NCBI GenBank assembly: GCA_031261785.1
Contig: JAISIZ010000108.1
Span: forward strand, 27,964 to 91,963
DNA: 64,000 nucleotides
Origin: Mediterranea sp. (in: CFB group bacteria)
GTDB lineage: Bacteria > Bacteroidota > Bacteroidia > Bacteroidales > Bacteroidaceae
Reading direction: 5' to 3'
Shown: positions 1-8,014 of the stretch, piece after piece
How the letters are laid out: the number at the start of each line of letters is the position of its first letter
Position numbering within the stretch: position 1 is the stretch's first letter
Position numbers and translations under genes: made by a program
The notes under the pieces: model-generated
What the model was told of the DNA's origin: nothing
Databases searched by the model: none
Seen by the model: only the letters and a program-made list of their open reading frames with translations

Positions 1-2
1 GT

Positions 3-275
3 TGCTTCCGCGAGGACGAGCGCTTCTACTACTTCAGCTTCGCCGACACCGGCGTGGGCGTGTCGCCGCAACACCTCAACCGCCTCTTCGAACGATTTTA
101 CCGCGTGGACAAGGGACGCTCGCGCAAGCTCGGCGGAACGGGACTGGGGCTGGCCATCGTCAAGAACGCCGTCATCATGCACGGCGGGAGCATCTCGGCC
201 AAGAACGCCCCGGGCGGAGGACTGGAGTTTGTCTTCACGCTGGCGAAAGGAAAGGCCGAAAGCGGCGGGACATGA
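3..275 (+). CDS. sensor histidine kinase, C-terminal fragment (HATPase_c)
   Basis: Only the last ~90 residues are in the window; the gene enters from the left edge in frame from base 3. The visible part is the ATP-binding half of a GHKL histidine kinase: a G1 box (ADTGVG), an F box (LFERFYR) and a G2 box ([11 protein letters not shown]), followed by the usual last strand ([10 protein letters not shown]). By family knowledge this domain binds ATP and phosphorylates the kinase's own His before transfer to a response regulator. The partner and the sensed signal lie outside the window. It ends at the TGA at 273-275. Recognition of the domain is secure; the subfamily cannot be told. Confidence 0.9.
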   Translation, partial: CFREDERFYYFSFADTGVGVSPQHLNRLFERFYRVDKGRSRKLGGTGLGLAIVKNAVIMHGGSISAKNAPGGGLEFVFTLAKGKAESGGT

Positions 276-320
276 ACACGCGCGAAGTTCGGTACTAACC
301 CTTGATCAATGGCGGGGCGG

Positions 321-489
321 GTAACTCTGAGTCCTCCCTTCCAACGGAGGGGAGGTGGCCCGAAGGGCCGGAGGGGAGGGAAGAATAATCAATATACCTA
401 TTTATGTAAAAGCGGTACGTTCATTGTTTTTCCCTCCCCTCCGCCCTTCGGGCACCTCCCCTCCGTTGGAAGGGAGGACTCAGAGTTAC
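321..489. repeat. 58-bp near-perfect inverted repeat
   Basis: Left arm 321-380 (starts GTAACTCTGAGTCCTCCC) and right arm 432-489 (ends GGACTCAGAGTTAC) are reverse complements over about 58 bases with only two single-base indels, around a ~50-bp AT-rich centre. The arms themselves contain smaller hairpins such as CCCGAAGGG. No coding capacity of the kind seen in neighbouring genes. It could form a very large cruciform or RNA hairpin downstream of the kinase gene; a non-autonomous MITE-like element is an alternative. Confidence 0.85.
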
Positions 490-596
490 CCCCTCGCGGA
501 TCTGCTGCTAGTTGCTTCTCGCGGATTTGCTGCGAGGTCTAAGCATTGCTGTCTTGGAGGGTGCTGTGGCCGGTGTCGGGGGAGTGAAAAATTTTG

Positions 597-945
597 GGCG
601 TTTCTCCGCGAGAAGAAGTCCTCAAAAAAAATTTTAGGCGTTTCTCCGCGAGGAGAAGTCCTCAAAAAAATTTTTGGCTGTTTCTCCGCGAGGAGAAGTC
701 CTCAAAAAAAAATTTTGGCCGTTTCTCCGCGAGGAGAAGTCCTCAAAAAAAATTTTTGGCCGTTTCTCCGCGAGGAGATGTCCTCAAAAAAAAATTTTAG
801 GCGTTTCTCCGCGAGGAGATGTCCTCAAAAAAAAAATTTTGGGCGTTTCTCCGCGAGGAGAAGTCCTCAAAAAAAAATTTTGGGCATTTCTCCTCGAGGA
901 GATGACCCCAAAAAAAATTTTTGGGCGTTTCTCCCGCGATTTACG
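597..945. repeat. tandem array, ~41-bp unit, 9 copies
   Basis: The core TTTCTCCGCGAG starts at 601, 641, 681, 722, 763, 804, 846, 887 (variant) and 928 (partial), so the period is 40-42 bp. Each unit has a palindromic block (TCTCCGCGAGGAGA; in the eighth copy TCTCCTCGAGGAGA, a perfect palindrome), then GTCCTC, then an A-run followed by a T-run. Length differences sit in the A/T runs. The unit can be read in frame as a repeated peptide, but no start, codon bias or homology supports a gene. Confidence 0.9.
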
Positions 946-947
946 CG

Positions 948-989
948 AAAGCCCGACTGGAAATTGCTCTCCAGCCGGGCTTTCTTTTT
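948..989 (+). terminator. rho-independent terminator
   Basis: Stem AAAGCCCGACTGG (948-960) pairs with CCAGCCGGGCTTT (971-983) around a ~10-nt loop, followed on the plus strand by TCTTTTTAT. It would end plus-strand transcripts arriving from the histidine kinase and the tandem array. The minus-strand side has no T-run, so it is less suited to ending the convergent susD transcript. Confidence 0.75.
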
Positions 990-1035
990 ATAAATAGATT
1001 AAAGCGATGTCCGTCTATCCGGGGTAGGCGTCCCT

Positions 1036-2478
1036 TTATTGCTGGGGGATGGCCGCGTCCCAGTTTTCGTTCGGCTGCGTCATGAATCCGGCGTTCGTCT
1101 CACTGGCCGGTATGGGAAGCACGAATTTGGCGATGTCGAACAGGTCGTTGAAGCCCGACATTTTCACCTTGTCGCCCATGCGCCGGGCGTCGTAGAGGCG
1201 ATGTCCCTCGCCGGCGAACTCACGGACGCGCTCCTCGGAGATGAACGTCAGCAGCTCGTCGGTCGTGCCGGGGAGGTCGTCGACGGAGGTGATGGCCGTA
1301 TTGCGCTTGGCGGTGTACAGCAGGTAGTTCCTCGCTTCGGCGATGTTGTTGGCGCGCGCGGCCACCTCGGCGATGATCAGGCTCATCTCCGACTTGCGGA
1401 AGATGGGTATGTTGCTCGTGGCTTCCGACGTGGGCAATCCGGCGTACTTGAGTGTCGTCATGCCGGCCACGTCTATCACCCCTTTCCGGATGTCGGTCTC
1501 GGAATACGCGTTCACCGTCGAGTTCGTCAGCGTGCAGAGATACGAGCCGTAGAGCGTGTTCAGGGCGAAAGACGATAGGTTGTCGGCCTCGTTCTTGGCG
1601 ATGGTGAAAATGTCTTCGTCGGTGATGGCCAGCGAACGCCACATGGTCTGGTAGTTGTCGTCGCTCGGCTTGTTGTCGCTCCCCGTCCCGTCGCCGGCGT
1701 TTTTCAGCTTGATGGCTTGCTTGGCTGCCGTGGCGGCATCGTCGTATTTCTCCATGTCCATGCAGACGCGGGCCTTCAGCGCTTGCAGTCCCATCTGTCC
1801 CATATAGAAAGCCGAAAGCTTCACGCCTTGTTGGGCGGCCTGCTCGAGATAGTCCTCGGCCAGCTTGATGTTCGAGTTGATCTGCGCGTAGGTTTCGCCT
1901 ACCGTGGCGCGGTCGACCTTGGTGAAGGGAGGTATCGGCTCGTCCTTCACCAACGGCAGTCCCAGGTTCTCCGTCCCGCTCTTGTACGGATAGGCGAAGA
2001 GGTTGACCAGGTAGTAGTTGGCCAACGCCTTCAGGGCGTAGCATTGTCCCATGTACGAGGCCAGGTTGGCTTCGTCCTCGTCGGTGAGGTGTAGCGCCTC
2101 CTTGTTGGCCATCACTTTCTTGGCTCCGGCGATGGTGCGCGTGCAGCGGTCGATTACCTTGAAGCCATAGTACCAGCAGTCGGTCATCTCCGCGTTTGTA
2201 TCCTCGATGGTCAGCGTACTCATGGAGTACATGTGTCCGGTGCTCGGGCTTCCGTCGGAAATGCCGGCGAAGAAATCGCCGAAAGCGACGGCGTAGTCGC
2301 CCAGAAACTCGTACGATCCGAGGGCGTTGTATGCGCCCGTCATGCCGTTCTGCACGTCCTGCACGGTTTTGTACTCCTCGCCGCCGGGCAGCTCTTGGTA
2401 GTTCTTCGTGTCGAAGTCGCACGCGAAGAGGCTGAACGACAAGGTGGCCGCCAAAGCCCATTGATATATATTTCTCAT
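1036..2478 (-). CDS. SusD/RagB-family outer-membrane glycan-binding lipoprotein
   Basis: A 480-aa surface lipoprotein of the SusD/RagB family, the lid-like partner of a SusC transporter. The N-terminus is a type II signal with lipobox LFAC (Cys20). The body has the helical TPR-like SusD fold, with the usual asparagine/tyrosine-rich surface, and the C-terminal family signature EERVREFAGEGHRLYDARR. It lies 32 bp downstream of the susC-like gene in the same operon, the standard SusC-SusD order. No enzyme gene is linked to this pair on the minus strand, so its ligand cannot be predicted; peptides (RagAB-like) as well as glycans are possible. Confidence 0.93.
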   Translation of the reverse strand: MRNIYQWALAATLSFSLFACDFDTKNYQELPGGEEYKTVQDVQNGMTGAYNALGSYEFLGDYAVAFGDFFAGISDGSPSTGHMYSMSTLTIEDTNAEMTDCWYYGFKVIDRCTRTIAGAKKVMANKEALHLTDEDEANLASYMGQCYALKALANYYLVNLFAYPYKSGTENLGLPLVKDEPIPPFTKVDRATVGETYAQINSNIKLAEDYLEQAAQQGVKLSAFYMGQMGLQALKARVCMDMEKYDDAATAAKQAIKLKNAGDGTGSDNKPSDDNYQTMWRSLAITDEDIFTIAKNEADNLSSFALNTLYGSYLCTLTNSTVNAYSETDIRKGVIDVAGMTTLKYAGLPTSEATSNIPIFRKSEMSLIIAEVAARANNIAEARNYLLYTAKRNTAITSVDDLPGTTDELLTFISEERVREFAGEGHRLYDARRMGDKVKMSGFNDLFDIAKFVLPIPASETNAGFMTQPNENWDAAIPQQ

Positions 2479-2510
2479 CTTAATCTAAACTGTTTGCTAA
2501 GTTGCACAAA

Positions 2511-5500
2511 TCAAAATCCTAAATTCACGCCGAACATGAATGTCCGGGGTTGCGGGTAGTTGAACCATTGCTCTCCGCTGGCTCCCACGCTGCTGGGGTC
2601 GAATCCCCGGTAATTGCTGGCGGATACGGTGTAGAGGTTCTCCAGGTTGGCGAAGAATCGGCAGTTCTGGATGAAGACTTTCTCCAGCACCTCTTTGGGC
2701 AGGCTGTATCCTATGGAGATGGATCGTATCTTGAGGTAATCGGCGTCCATGAGGAAACGCGACGAGGCCTTGTCGGCGTTGGTGGCGGTGGTCGTCACGC
2801 GCGGCACGTCGGTGATGTCGCCCGGTTGGCGCCAATGGTTGTCGTACACGTACCGCGAATAGTTCTGGTAGAACGACGTTCCCGTCTGCTCCCTGTACCG
2901 CAGGCTGTTGCCATAAATCTTTCCGCCGAGCGAATAGTTGAGTTGCAGGCCGAAATCGATCCCTTTCCACTTCAGCGTGGTGTTGAACGAGCCGGCGAAA
3001 TCGGGCAGCGGGCTGCCGAGGTAGCGTTTCGTGGCGGCGTTGTAATTGGTCGTCGTCTCGTCGCCGGTGGCGTTCTTGTACCACATGGCGGCGCCCGTCT
3101 GGGGATCCACGCCCGCATATTCCTTCATCTTGAACTGTCCGATGGGATAGCCCACTTCGGTAATCTGGTAAGTTCCCTCAATGGGGTTGTCGGTGCTCAG
3201 CTTCTCCACCTTGTTCTTGTTCACCGCCCCGCTGAGGGTGGCGTCCCATTTCCAGTCCTTGTTCCGTATCAGCACGGCGTTGATCGAGGCCTCGAATCCT
3301 TTGTTGGACAGCTTGCCGATGTTGCGGTAGTAGGACTTCAGGCCGGTGGTCATCGAGAGGGGGACGTTGAACACCATGTCGCGTGTTTGGTGATTGTAGT
3401 AGTCCAACGTGATGTTGACGCGATTGAACAAGCTGATGTCGAGGCCCACGTTGAACTTGCCCGTCTGCTCCCATTTCAGGTCGTCGTTGCCGAATTGGGA
3501 GTGTCCCATGCCCGGAAGATTGTTGTAGACATATCCGAAGTTGAACAGGTCGCGCGCCGCGTACCACGAGTCCGATCCCGTGGCGCCCACTTCCTGGTTG
3601 CCCGACGTACCGTAGCTCGCGCGTATGGTGAGGTTGGTCAGCCAGTTTTGCGTCGTCTCCATGAATTTCTCGGCCGTGAGGCGATACTTGGCTCCCACCG
3701 ACCAGAAGGGTGCCCAGCGGTGGTTGCTTCCGAAGCGCGACGAGCCGTCGTAACGGAAGCTTCCCGAAACGTAGTACTTGTCGTCGTAGTCGTACTGCGC
3801 GTTGGCGAAGTAGGAGTTGAGCACCAGGTCGTACCGCTCTGTCGACGCGCTTCCGGGCACTGCCGTGAGGCCCACCTCATTGAGGTTTTCCACCGGATAG
3901 TTGGTGCCGGCGAGGTAGGCTACCTTCTTCATCGTCTTGATGCCCTCCTGCCCTATCAGGAAGTTGACGTGATGATGTTCGTTGAAGGTGTCGATGTAGT
4001 TCAGCGTGTTGGTGATGCTCAGCTGTAGGTTCGAGGTGTTGGTGTCCTCGCCCATGCCTCGCATCTCGTTGCCTTGCGGTTGTAGGAACGACCAGTATCC
4101 AAACTCGTCGACGAAGAGCAGGTCGACGCTGGCGCGGGTCATCCACGTCAGCTTCTTCGTGAAGTTGATCTGCAGATAGGGCGCTATGATGGCCCTGTAC
4201 TGTTTGGACGTGTTCTTGTCTCCATCCTCGCTTCTCATGGCGACGGGGTTGTAGCCTCCCTGCGAGGTGTCGAAGTTCCATTCCCCTTCGGGCGTCTTCA
4301 CGGGGGTGAGCGGATTCATCATTGAGGCGATGGTGATGGGGTCGGTGAAGTATCCTCCGCCCGCGCCCATCTCGGTCTTGGTGTACGAGAGGTTGGAGTT
4401 CACCCCGTATTTCACGTACCTGGAAGGCTCGTGCTCGAGGTTGGTACGGAAAGCGTAGCGCGTAAGTCCCTTGCCGATGACCATCGCGTCCTCGTTCATG
4501 TAATCCAGCGACACGTAGTACTTGGGCGCGTTGTTGGAGCTTCCTCCCCCGCTCACGTCGAATCCGTATTCCTGTACCAGTCCGCTGCGGGTCACCGCCT
4601 TGGTCCAGTCGGTGTCGTACCCGTACTTCTCGGCGGCCGATACCCATCCCTCGGTGTACCAGTCGTAGAAGTTTTTGGCTCCGGCCTTGTCGTAGGCGAA
4701 GCCCAAGCCATATCCTTCGTTATACATGCCGAATACGGAGGAAGCTCCCCTGTCGGCGTATCCGTTGAGCAACGCCTCGGTGACCATGTCGATGTTTTGC
4801 TCGGCGTTGGTCTGCTTGAAGCGGTCCGTATAGGAGGGCATCGTCTCCACGCCCAGCTTGGCGGTGAAGTTCACCCGGGGCTTTCCGGAGGCTCCCTTCT
4901 TGGTGGTGATCACGATCACGCCGTTGGCCGCGCGCGAACCATAGATGGAGGTCGCGGTGGCGTCCTTGAGCACGGTCACGCTCTCGATATCGTTGGCGTT
5001 GAGCGAGGCTAAGGGCGAAACCGTTACGCCCTCGCTGGCCCTCATTCCCACGGCGTCGGCGAAATAGCTCACTCCGTCCACCACGTAGAGGGGTTGCGTA
5101 CCCGAGTTCAGCGAATTGCGGCCTCGGATATAGATGTCGGCAGGCGCGCCGGGTTGTCCGCTGGTCATGCTCATTTGCAAGCCCGGCACGGCGCCGTCGA
5201 GCGCCTTGATGGGGTTGGCGTCGTGTTTGCTCTCCATGACGGAGTTATCGAGCGTGGCGGCAGCCCCCGTGAAGGCGGCCTTGCGCGTCACGCCGTAGCC
5301 TGTTATTATGACCTCGTTCAACGCCTTGGCGTCGGAGGCCAGCGTAACCTTCAGGGTAGGTTTGATAGCCACTTCTTGCGCGGTCATGCCGATGTACGAT
5401 ATACGTAGCGTCTTGGCGGTGGCTGGCAGGTTCGTAAGGGAGAAGTTCCCGTCGATGTCGGTGATCGTGCCCAGCGTGGTGCCTGTTACCAGCACCGACG

Positions 5501-5624
5501 CGCCCACGATAGGTTGCCCGTCGTCGGCCGAGAACACCTGGCCGGTGACTTTCTGTGTTTGGGCGTAGAGTTGGCTCAAACCCGCTAACAGGCAAGCCAA
5601 CAGCAACATTACTTTTCTCATCAT
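2511..5624 (-). CDS. SusC/RagA-family TonB-dependent outer-membrane transporter
   Basis: A 1,037-aa outer-membrane active transporter. A signal peptide ends near LSQLYAQ. It is followed by a carboxypeptidase-D-regulatory-like beta-sandwich (KVTGQVFSADDGQPIVGA...), then the TonB box/plug region (ALNEVIITGYG; SIYGSRAANGVIVITTKKG is the SusC plug signature), and a ~22-strand beta barrel ending in an aromatic residue (FMFGVNLGF). With its SusD partner it imports oligomers using the TonB/proton-motive force. It is the first gene of a two-gene operon. A gene-free 268-bp region separates it from the same-strand regulator upstream. The ATG at 5624 gives a good signal peptide. Confidence 0.95.
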   Translation of the reverse strand: MMRKVMLLLACLLAGLSQLYAQTQKVTGQVFSADDGQPIVGASVLVTGTTLGTITDIDGNFSLTNLPATAKTLRISYIGMTAQEVAIKPTLKVTLASDAKALNEVIITGYGVTRKAAFTGAAATLDNSVMESKHDANPIKALDGAVPGLQMSMTSGQPGAPADIYIRGRNSLNSGTQPLYVVDGVSYFADAVGMRASEGVTVSPLASLNANDIESVTVLKDATATSIYGSRAANGVIVITTKKGASGKPRVNFTAKLGVETMPSYTDRFKQTNAEQNIDMVTEALLNGYADRGASSVFGMYNEGYGLGFAYDKAGAKNFYDWYTEGWVSAAEKYGYDTDWTKAVTRSGLVQEYGFDVSGGGSSNNAPKYYVSLDYMNEDAMVIGKGLTRYAFRTNLEHEPSRYVKYGVNSNLSYTKTEMGAGGGYFTDPITIASMMNPLTPVKTPEGEWNFDTSQGGYNPVAMRSEDGDKNTSKQYRAIIAPYLQINFTKKLTWMTRASVDLLFVDEFGYWSFLQPQGNEMRGMGEDTNTSNLQLSITNTLNYIDTFNEHHHVNFLIGQEGIKTMKKVAYLAGTNYPVENLNEVGLTAVPGSASTERYDLVLNSYFANAQYDYDDKYYVSGSFRYDGSSRFGSNHRWAPFWSVGAKYRLTAEKFMETTQNWLTNLTIRASYGTSGNQEVGATGSDSWYAARDLFNFGYVYNNLPGMGHSQFGNDDLKWEQTGKFNVGLDISLFNRVNITLDYYNHQTRDMVFNVPLSMTTGLKSYYRNIGKLSNKGFEASINAVLIRNKDWKWDATLSGAVNKNKVEKLSTDNPIEGTYQITEVGYPIGQFKMKEYAGVDPQTGAAMWYKNATGDETTTNYNAATKRYLGSPLPDFAGSFNTTLKWKGIDFGLQLNYSLGGKIYGNSLRYREQTGTSFYQNYSRYVYDNHWRQPGDITDVPRVTTTATNADKASSRFLMDADYLKIRSISIGYSLPKEVLEKVFIQNCRFFANLENLYTVSASNYRGFDPSSVGASGEQWFNYPQPRTFMFGVNLGF

Positions 5625-5892
5625 AAACTAAAAAAACTCTCAAAAGTTAGACTTCACATTTGTTTATTGTACCTAATCATTGGATATAGAGCGGACAAGG
5701 CGTTTAGGGTAACCTCTGTCCACTATTTTATTCCTATCGGGGCGCGAAATTAGGCATCCGCGCCGAAAAAAACAATTTTTCAGTTAAGAAAGCTCGCTTA
5801 TATGACAAATTGTAAGCGCTCCGGCCCGTTTTTTGGCGATATTGGAAGATTTCACTTCACCGGAGCTCCCCTGCCCGCCTCCGGGCTGACGA
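5625..5892. other. intergenic region upstream of susC-like gene
   Basis: 268 bp without a gene between the AraC-type regulator and the minus-strand susC-like gene. It should hold the susCD promoter, but I see no convincing TTTG/TAnnTTTG pair and no copy of the TGTACGATT repeat found on the other side of the regulator gene. Confidence 0.5.
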
Positions 5893-6825
5893 TTACACTT
5901 CGCTGGGGCTTATGCCGAATTGTTTCTTGAAGACGGTGCTGAAATACTTGGAATCCACGAAGCCTACCTCGCGCGCCGCCTCGCCAACGAGATACTGGCG
6001 GGTGAGCAGCAATTCCCTGGCCTTGTTGAGCCTGACGATGCGGACAAACTCGTTGGGCGTCTGCCCCGTAAGATTCTTTATCTTGTTGAAGATGGCCGTG
6101 CGGCTCATCCCCATCCGCCGTCCCAGTTCGGCGATGGAGAGTTCGGGATTGCCGATGTTCTGGTGGATGGTATCGATGACCTGGTCCAGGAACTCGCGGT
6201 CGAGCGTGGTGGTATCCAATTCGGCGGCGTCGGCGGGTTCGTCGGCGGCGAGCAGGGTGTGCCGCAGGCGTTGCCGGTTGGCGAGGATGCTCCGCAGGCG
6301 CGCCTTGAGCACGGCGAGGTCGACGGGCTTCACGATGTAGTCGGTGGCTCCGGCCTCGAGGCCGTGTACGATGTCGACGCTCTCGCCCAGTCCGCTCAGC
6401 AACACGACGGGTATGTGGCTGGTCTCTATGTCGCCCTTCAGGGCACGGCACAGCTCGTCGTTGCGCGAGTCGCCCCGCGGTGTCATGCCGAGCACGGCGA
6501 TGTCGGGATTGGCCTCGCGGGCCAGCTCCAGCACGTCGCGCGCGGTGCGGGCCACGCGCAGGCCGAACTCCCCGTCCAGCGCGTCGGCGAGCCGCCCGCG
6601 CAAGTCGTCGTCGCTCTCTATCAATAATAAGGTATTCACGGAGGGGCCGGGAAGCGCGTCGGGTTCATCGTCCTCCTCCTTCGCCATGGACGTGACGGTC
6701 CGCGGCCCGCGCAGGCGGCGCAATTCCCGCCTCGCGCGCCAGAGGGCGAACGAAAGCCAGAGGATAACGAGCGAAGCGGCGGCGAGGGCCGCGAGCGTCA
6801 AGGTGTCTTTTTCATACAAAATCAT
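5893..6825 (-). CDS. membrane-tethered pseudo-receiver/AraC-type regulator
   Basis: A 310-aa protein: one N-terminal membrane helix (about residues 9-28), a response-regulator receiver fold (about 64-180) and a C-terminal AraC-type double helix-turn-helix (about 210-310; motif SIAELGRRMGMSRTAIFNKIK). The order resembles the C-terminal part of Bacteroidetes hybrid two-component regulators, but with no periplasmic sensor or kinase. The receiver keeps its acidic pocket (IESDDD) and its Lys (YIVKP, Lys166). The phosphoacceptor position reads Gly113 (DIAVLGMTPRGD) instead of Asp, so it is probably not phosphorylated. It is divergent from the amino-sugar operon and lies next to four phased repeats, and so is the likely regulator of that operon and perhaps of the flanking susCD pair (inference). 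Confidence 0.85.
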   Translation of the reverse strand: MILYEKDTLTLAALAAASLVILWLSFALWRARRELRRLRGPRTVTSMAKEEDDEPDALPGPSVNTLLLIESDDDLRGRLADALDGEFGLRVARTARDVLELAREANPDIAVLGMTPRGDSRNDELCRALKGDIETSHIPVVLLSGLGESVDIVHGLEAGATDYIVKPVDLAVLKARLRSILANRQRLRHTLLAADEPADAAELDTTTLDREFLDQVIDTIHQNIGNPELSIAELGRRMGMSRTAIFNKIKNLTGQTPNEFVRIVRLNKARELLLTRQYLVGEAAREVGFVDSKYFSTVFKKQFGISPSEV

Positions 6826-6908
6826 CCGTCAGGAAGGGTTGTTTCCAAAAGGTTGGGTGGTTCTTTTCACAGCCCGAAAATAGAAGAAGAAAATGACCCG
6901 CGCAAGCG

Positions 6909-6990
6909 TTTGTACGATTTCAAACCATTTTTGTACGATTGTCCCCCATCGCTGTACGATTTCAAACCATATTGTACGATTTCAAACCTC
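6909..6990. promoter_or_regulatory. four phased direct repeats TGTACGATTTCAAACC (candidate operator)
   Basis: TGTACGATT starts at 6911, 6932, 6953 and 6973, spaced 21, 21 and 20 bp, that is about two helical turns each. Three copies continue as TCAAACC; the second diverges to GTCCCCC. They lie between the divergent regulator and the ROK-kinase operon. Direct repeats on one DNA face are the classic arrangement for AraC-family activators. The assignment to the adjacent regulator is an inference. Confidence 0.75.
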
Positions 6991-7009
6991 CTTTCTCGCG
7001 AAAAGCGCG

Positions 7010-7017
7010 TATCATTG
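7010..7017 (+). promoter_or_regulatory. candidate -7 element of the amino-sugar operon
   Basis: TATCATTG differs from the Bacteroidetes -7 consensus TAnnTTTG at one position and lies ~20 bp downstream of the last phased repeat and 55 bp before the first ATG. No TTTG is seen at the expected -33 position, as would be expected for an activator-dependent promoter. Confidence 0.4.
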
Positions 7018-7071
7018 TACCCATGAAATCACTAAGAAACCACCATCGTAAAACCATCAACCAATATAAGC

Positions 7072-8010
7072 ATGGAAACATACATCGGAATTGATTTGGG
7101 TGGCACGAAGCTACTCATTGGCGAGATCGACAGCCACGGGAATATCCTGCGGTACAAGAAGTACGAATCCGCCTTCTTCAACCAGCACGACGCCGTGAAC
7201 ATCATCAAGGCGTCGCTGGACGACTACATCGGCACCGTAGGCTGGTACGAGAAGAAACCGCTGGCCATGGGCGTGGGACTGATAGGGCGCGTGGACACCA
7301 AGAACGGCATCTGGCTACAGATCGACCCGGGGCGCACGCACCCCATCAACCTCGCCGAGGAACTCTCGGGCGCCTACGGCATGCCCTGCCACATCGACAA
7401 CGACGTGAAGAGCGCCACCCGCGCCGAGAGGGTGTGGGGCTTCGGTCTCATCACCCGCAACTTCGTCTATATTAATATAGGTACAGGCATAGCCGCGGGC
7501 ATGGTGGTCAACGGACGGCAGATCCGCGGCAGCCATTGCAACGCCGGCGAGGTGGGACACATACGCGTCGGCGTGGGCGTGGGCGTGCGCTGCTCGTGCG
7601 GCAAGATCGATTGCGTGGAAGCCATCGCCTCGGGCATCGGCTTCGACCAGTGCGCGAGGCTTCTGGCCGACCGCTACGAGACGCAGCTCGAGATACCCGA
7701 CAGCGACGAGCGCGTACCCACCGCCGAAATATTCGCCCTGAGCAAGAAAGGCGACCCGCTATGCGTCAAGCTGGTGGAGAACGCCGCCGAGGCCATCTCG
7801 AACCTCATCATGAACATGGTGCGTATGTGCGACCCCGACGCCGTGGTGCTGGGCGGAGGCGTGGTGGCCGACGGCTACCTGCACTCCAAGGTGCTCGAGC
7901 GACTGCATCCCACCACCATGCGCTTCGTGCAGAACGAGGTCGTCATCACGAAGTTGAACCCCGACTTTATCGGATTGCTCGGCGCCGGCGCCGTGGCCAT
8001 GGGAAAGTGA
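7072..8010 (+). CDS. ROK-family sugar kinase
   Basis: A 312-aa cytoplasmic kinase of the ROK family, which phosphorylates glucose, N-acetylglucosamine, N-acetylmannosamine or related hexoses at C6 with ATP. The phosphate-binding motif DLGGTK is at residues 7-12. The second ATP motif INIGTGIAAG, the ExGH motif (GEVGHIRVG) and the zinc-binding CSCGKIDCVE are all present. There is no N-terminal winged helix, so this is an enzyme and not a NagC/XylR-type repressor. It is the first gene of the operon, 4 bp before a NagB-like deaminase, which favours an amino sugar as substrate (inference). Confidence 0.9.
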   Translation: METYIGIDLGGTKLLIGEIDSHGNILRYKKYESAFFNQHDAVNIIKASLDDYIGTVGWYEKKPLAMGVGLIGRVDTKNGIWLQIDPGRTHPINLAEELSGAYGMPCHIDNDVKSATRAERVWGFGLITRNFVYINIGTGIAAGMVVNGRQIRGSHCNAGEVGHIRVGVGVGVRCSCGKIDCVEAIASGIGFDQCARLLADRYETQLEIPDSDERVPTAEIFALSKKGDPLCVKLVENAAEAISNLIMNMVRMCDPDAVVLGGGVVADGYLHSKVLERLHPTTMRFVQNEVVITKLNPDFIGLLGAGAVAMGK

Positions 8011-8014
8011 CGCG

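Noticed and set aside
355-997. Open frames of 68-212 codons across array 1, encoding repeated PRGEVLKK-type peptides
   Set aside because: They are translations of the 41-bp repeat in three frames; A-run length changes shift the frame between units, and there is no start context or homology.
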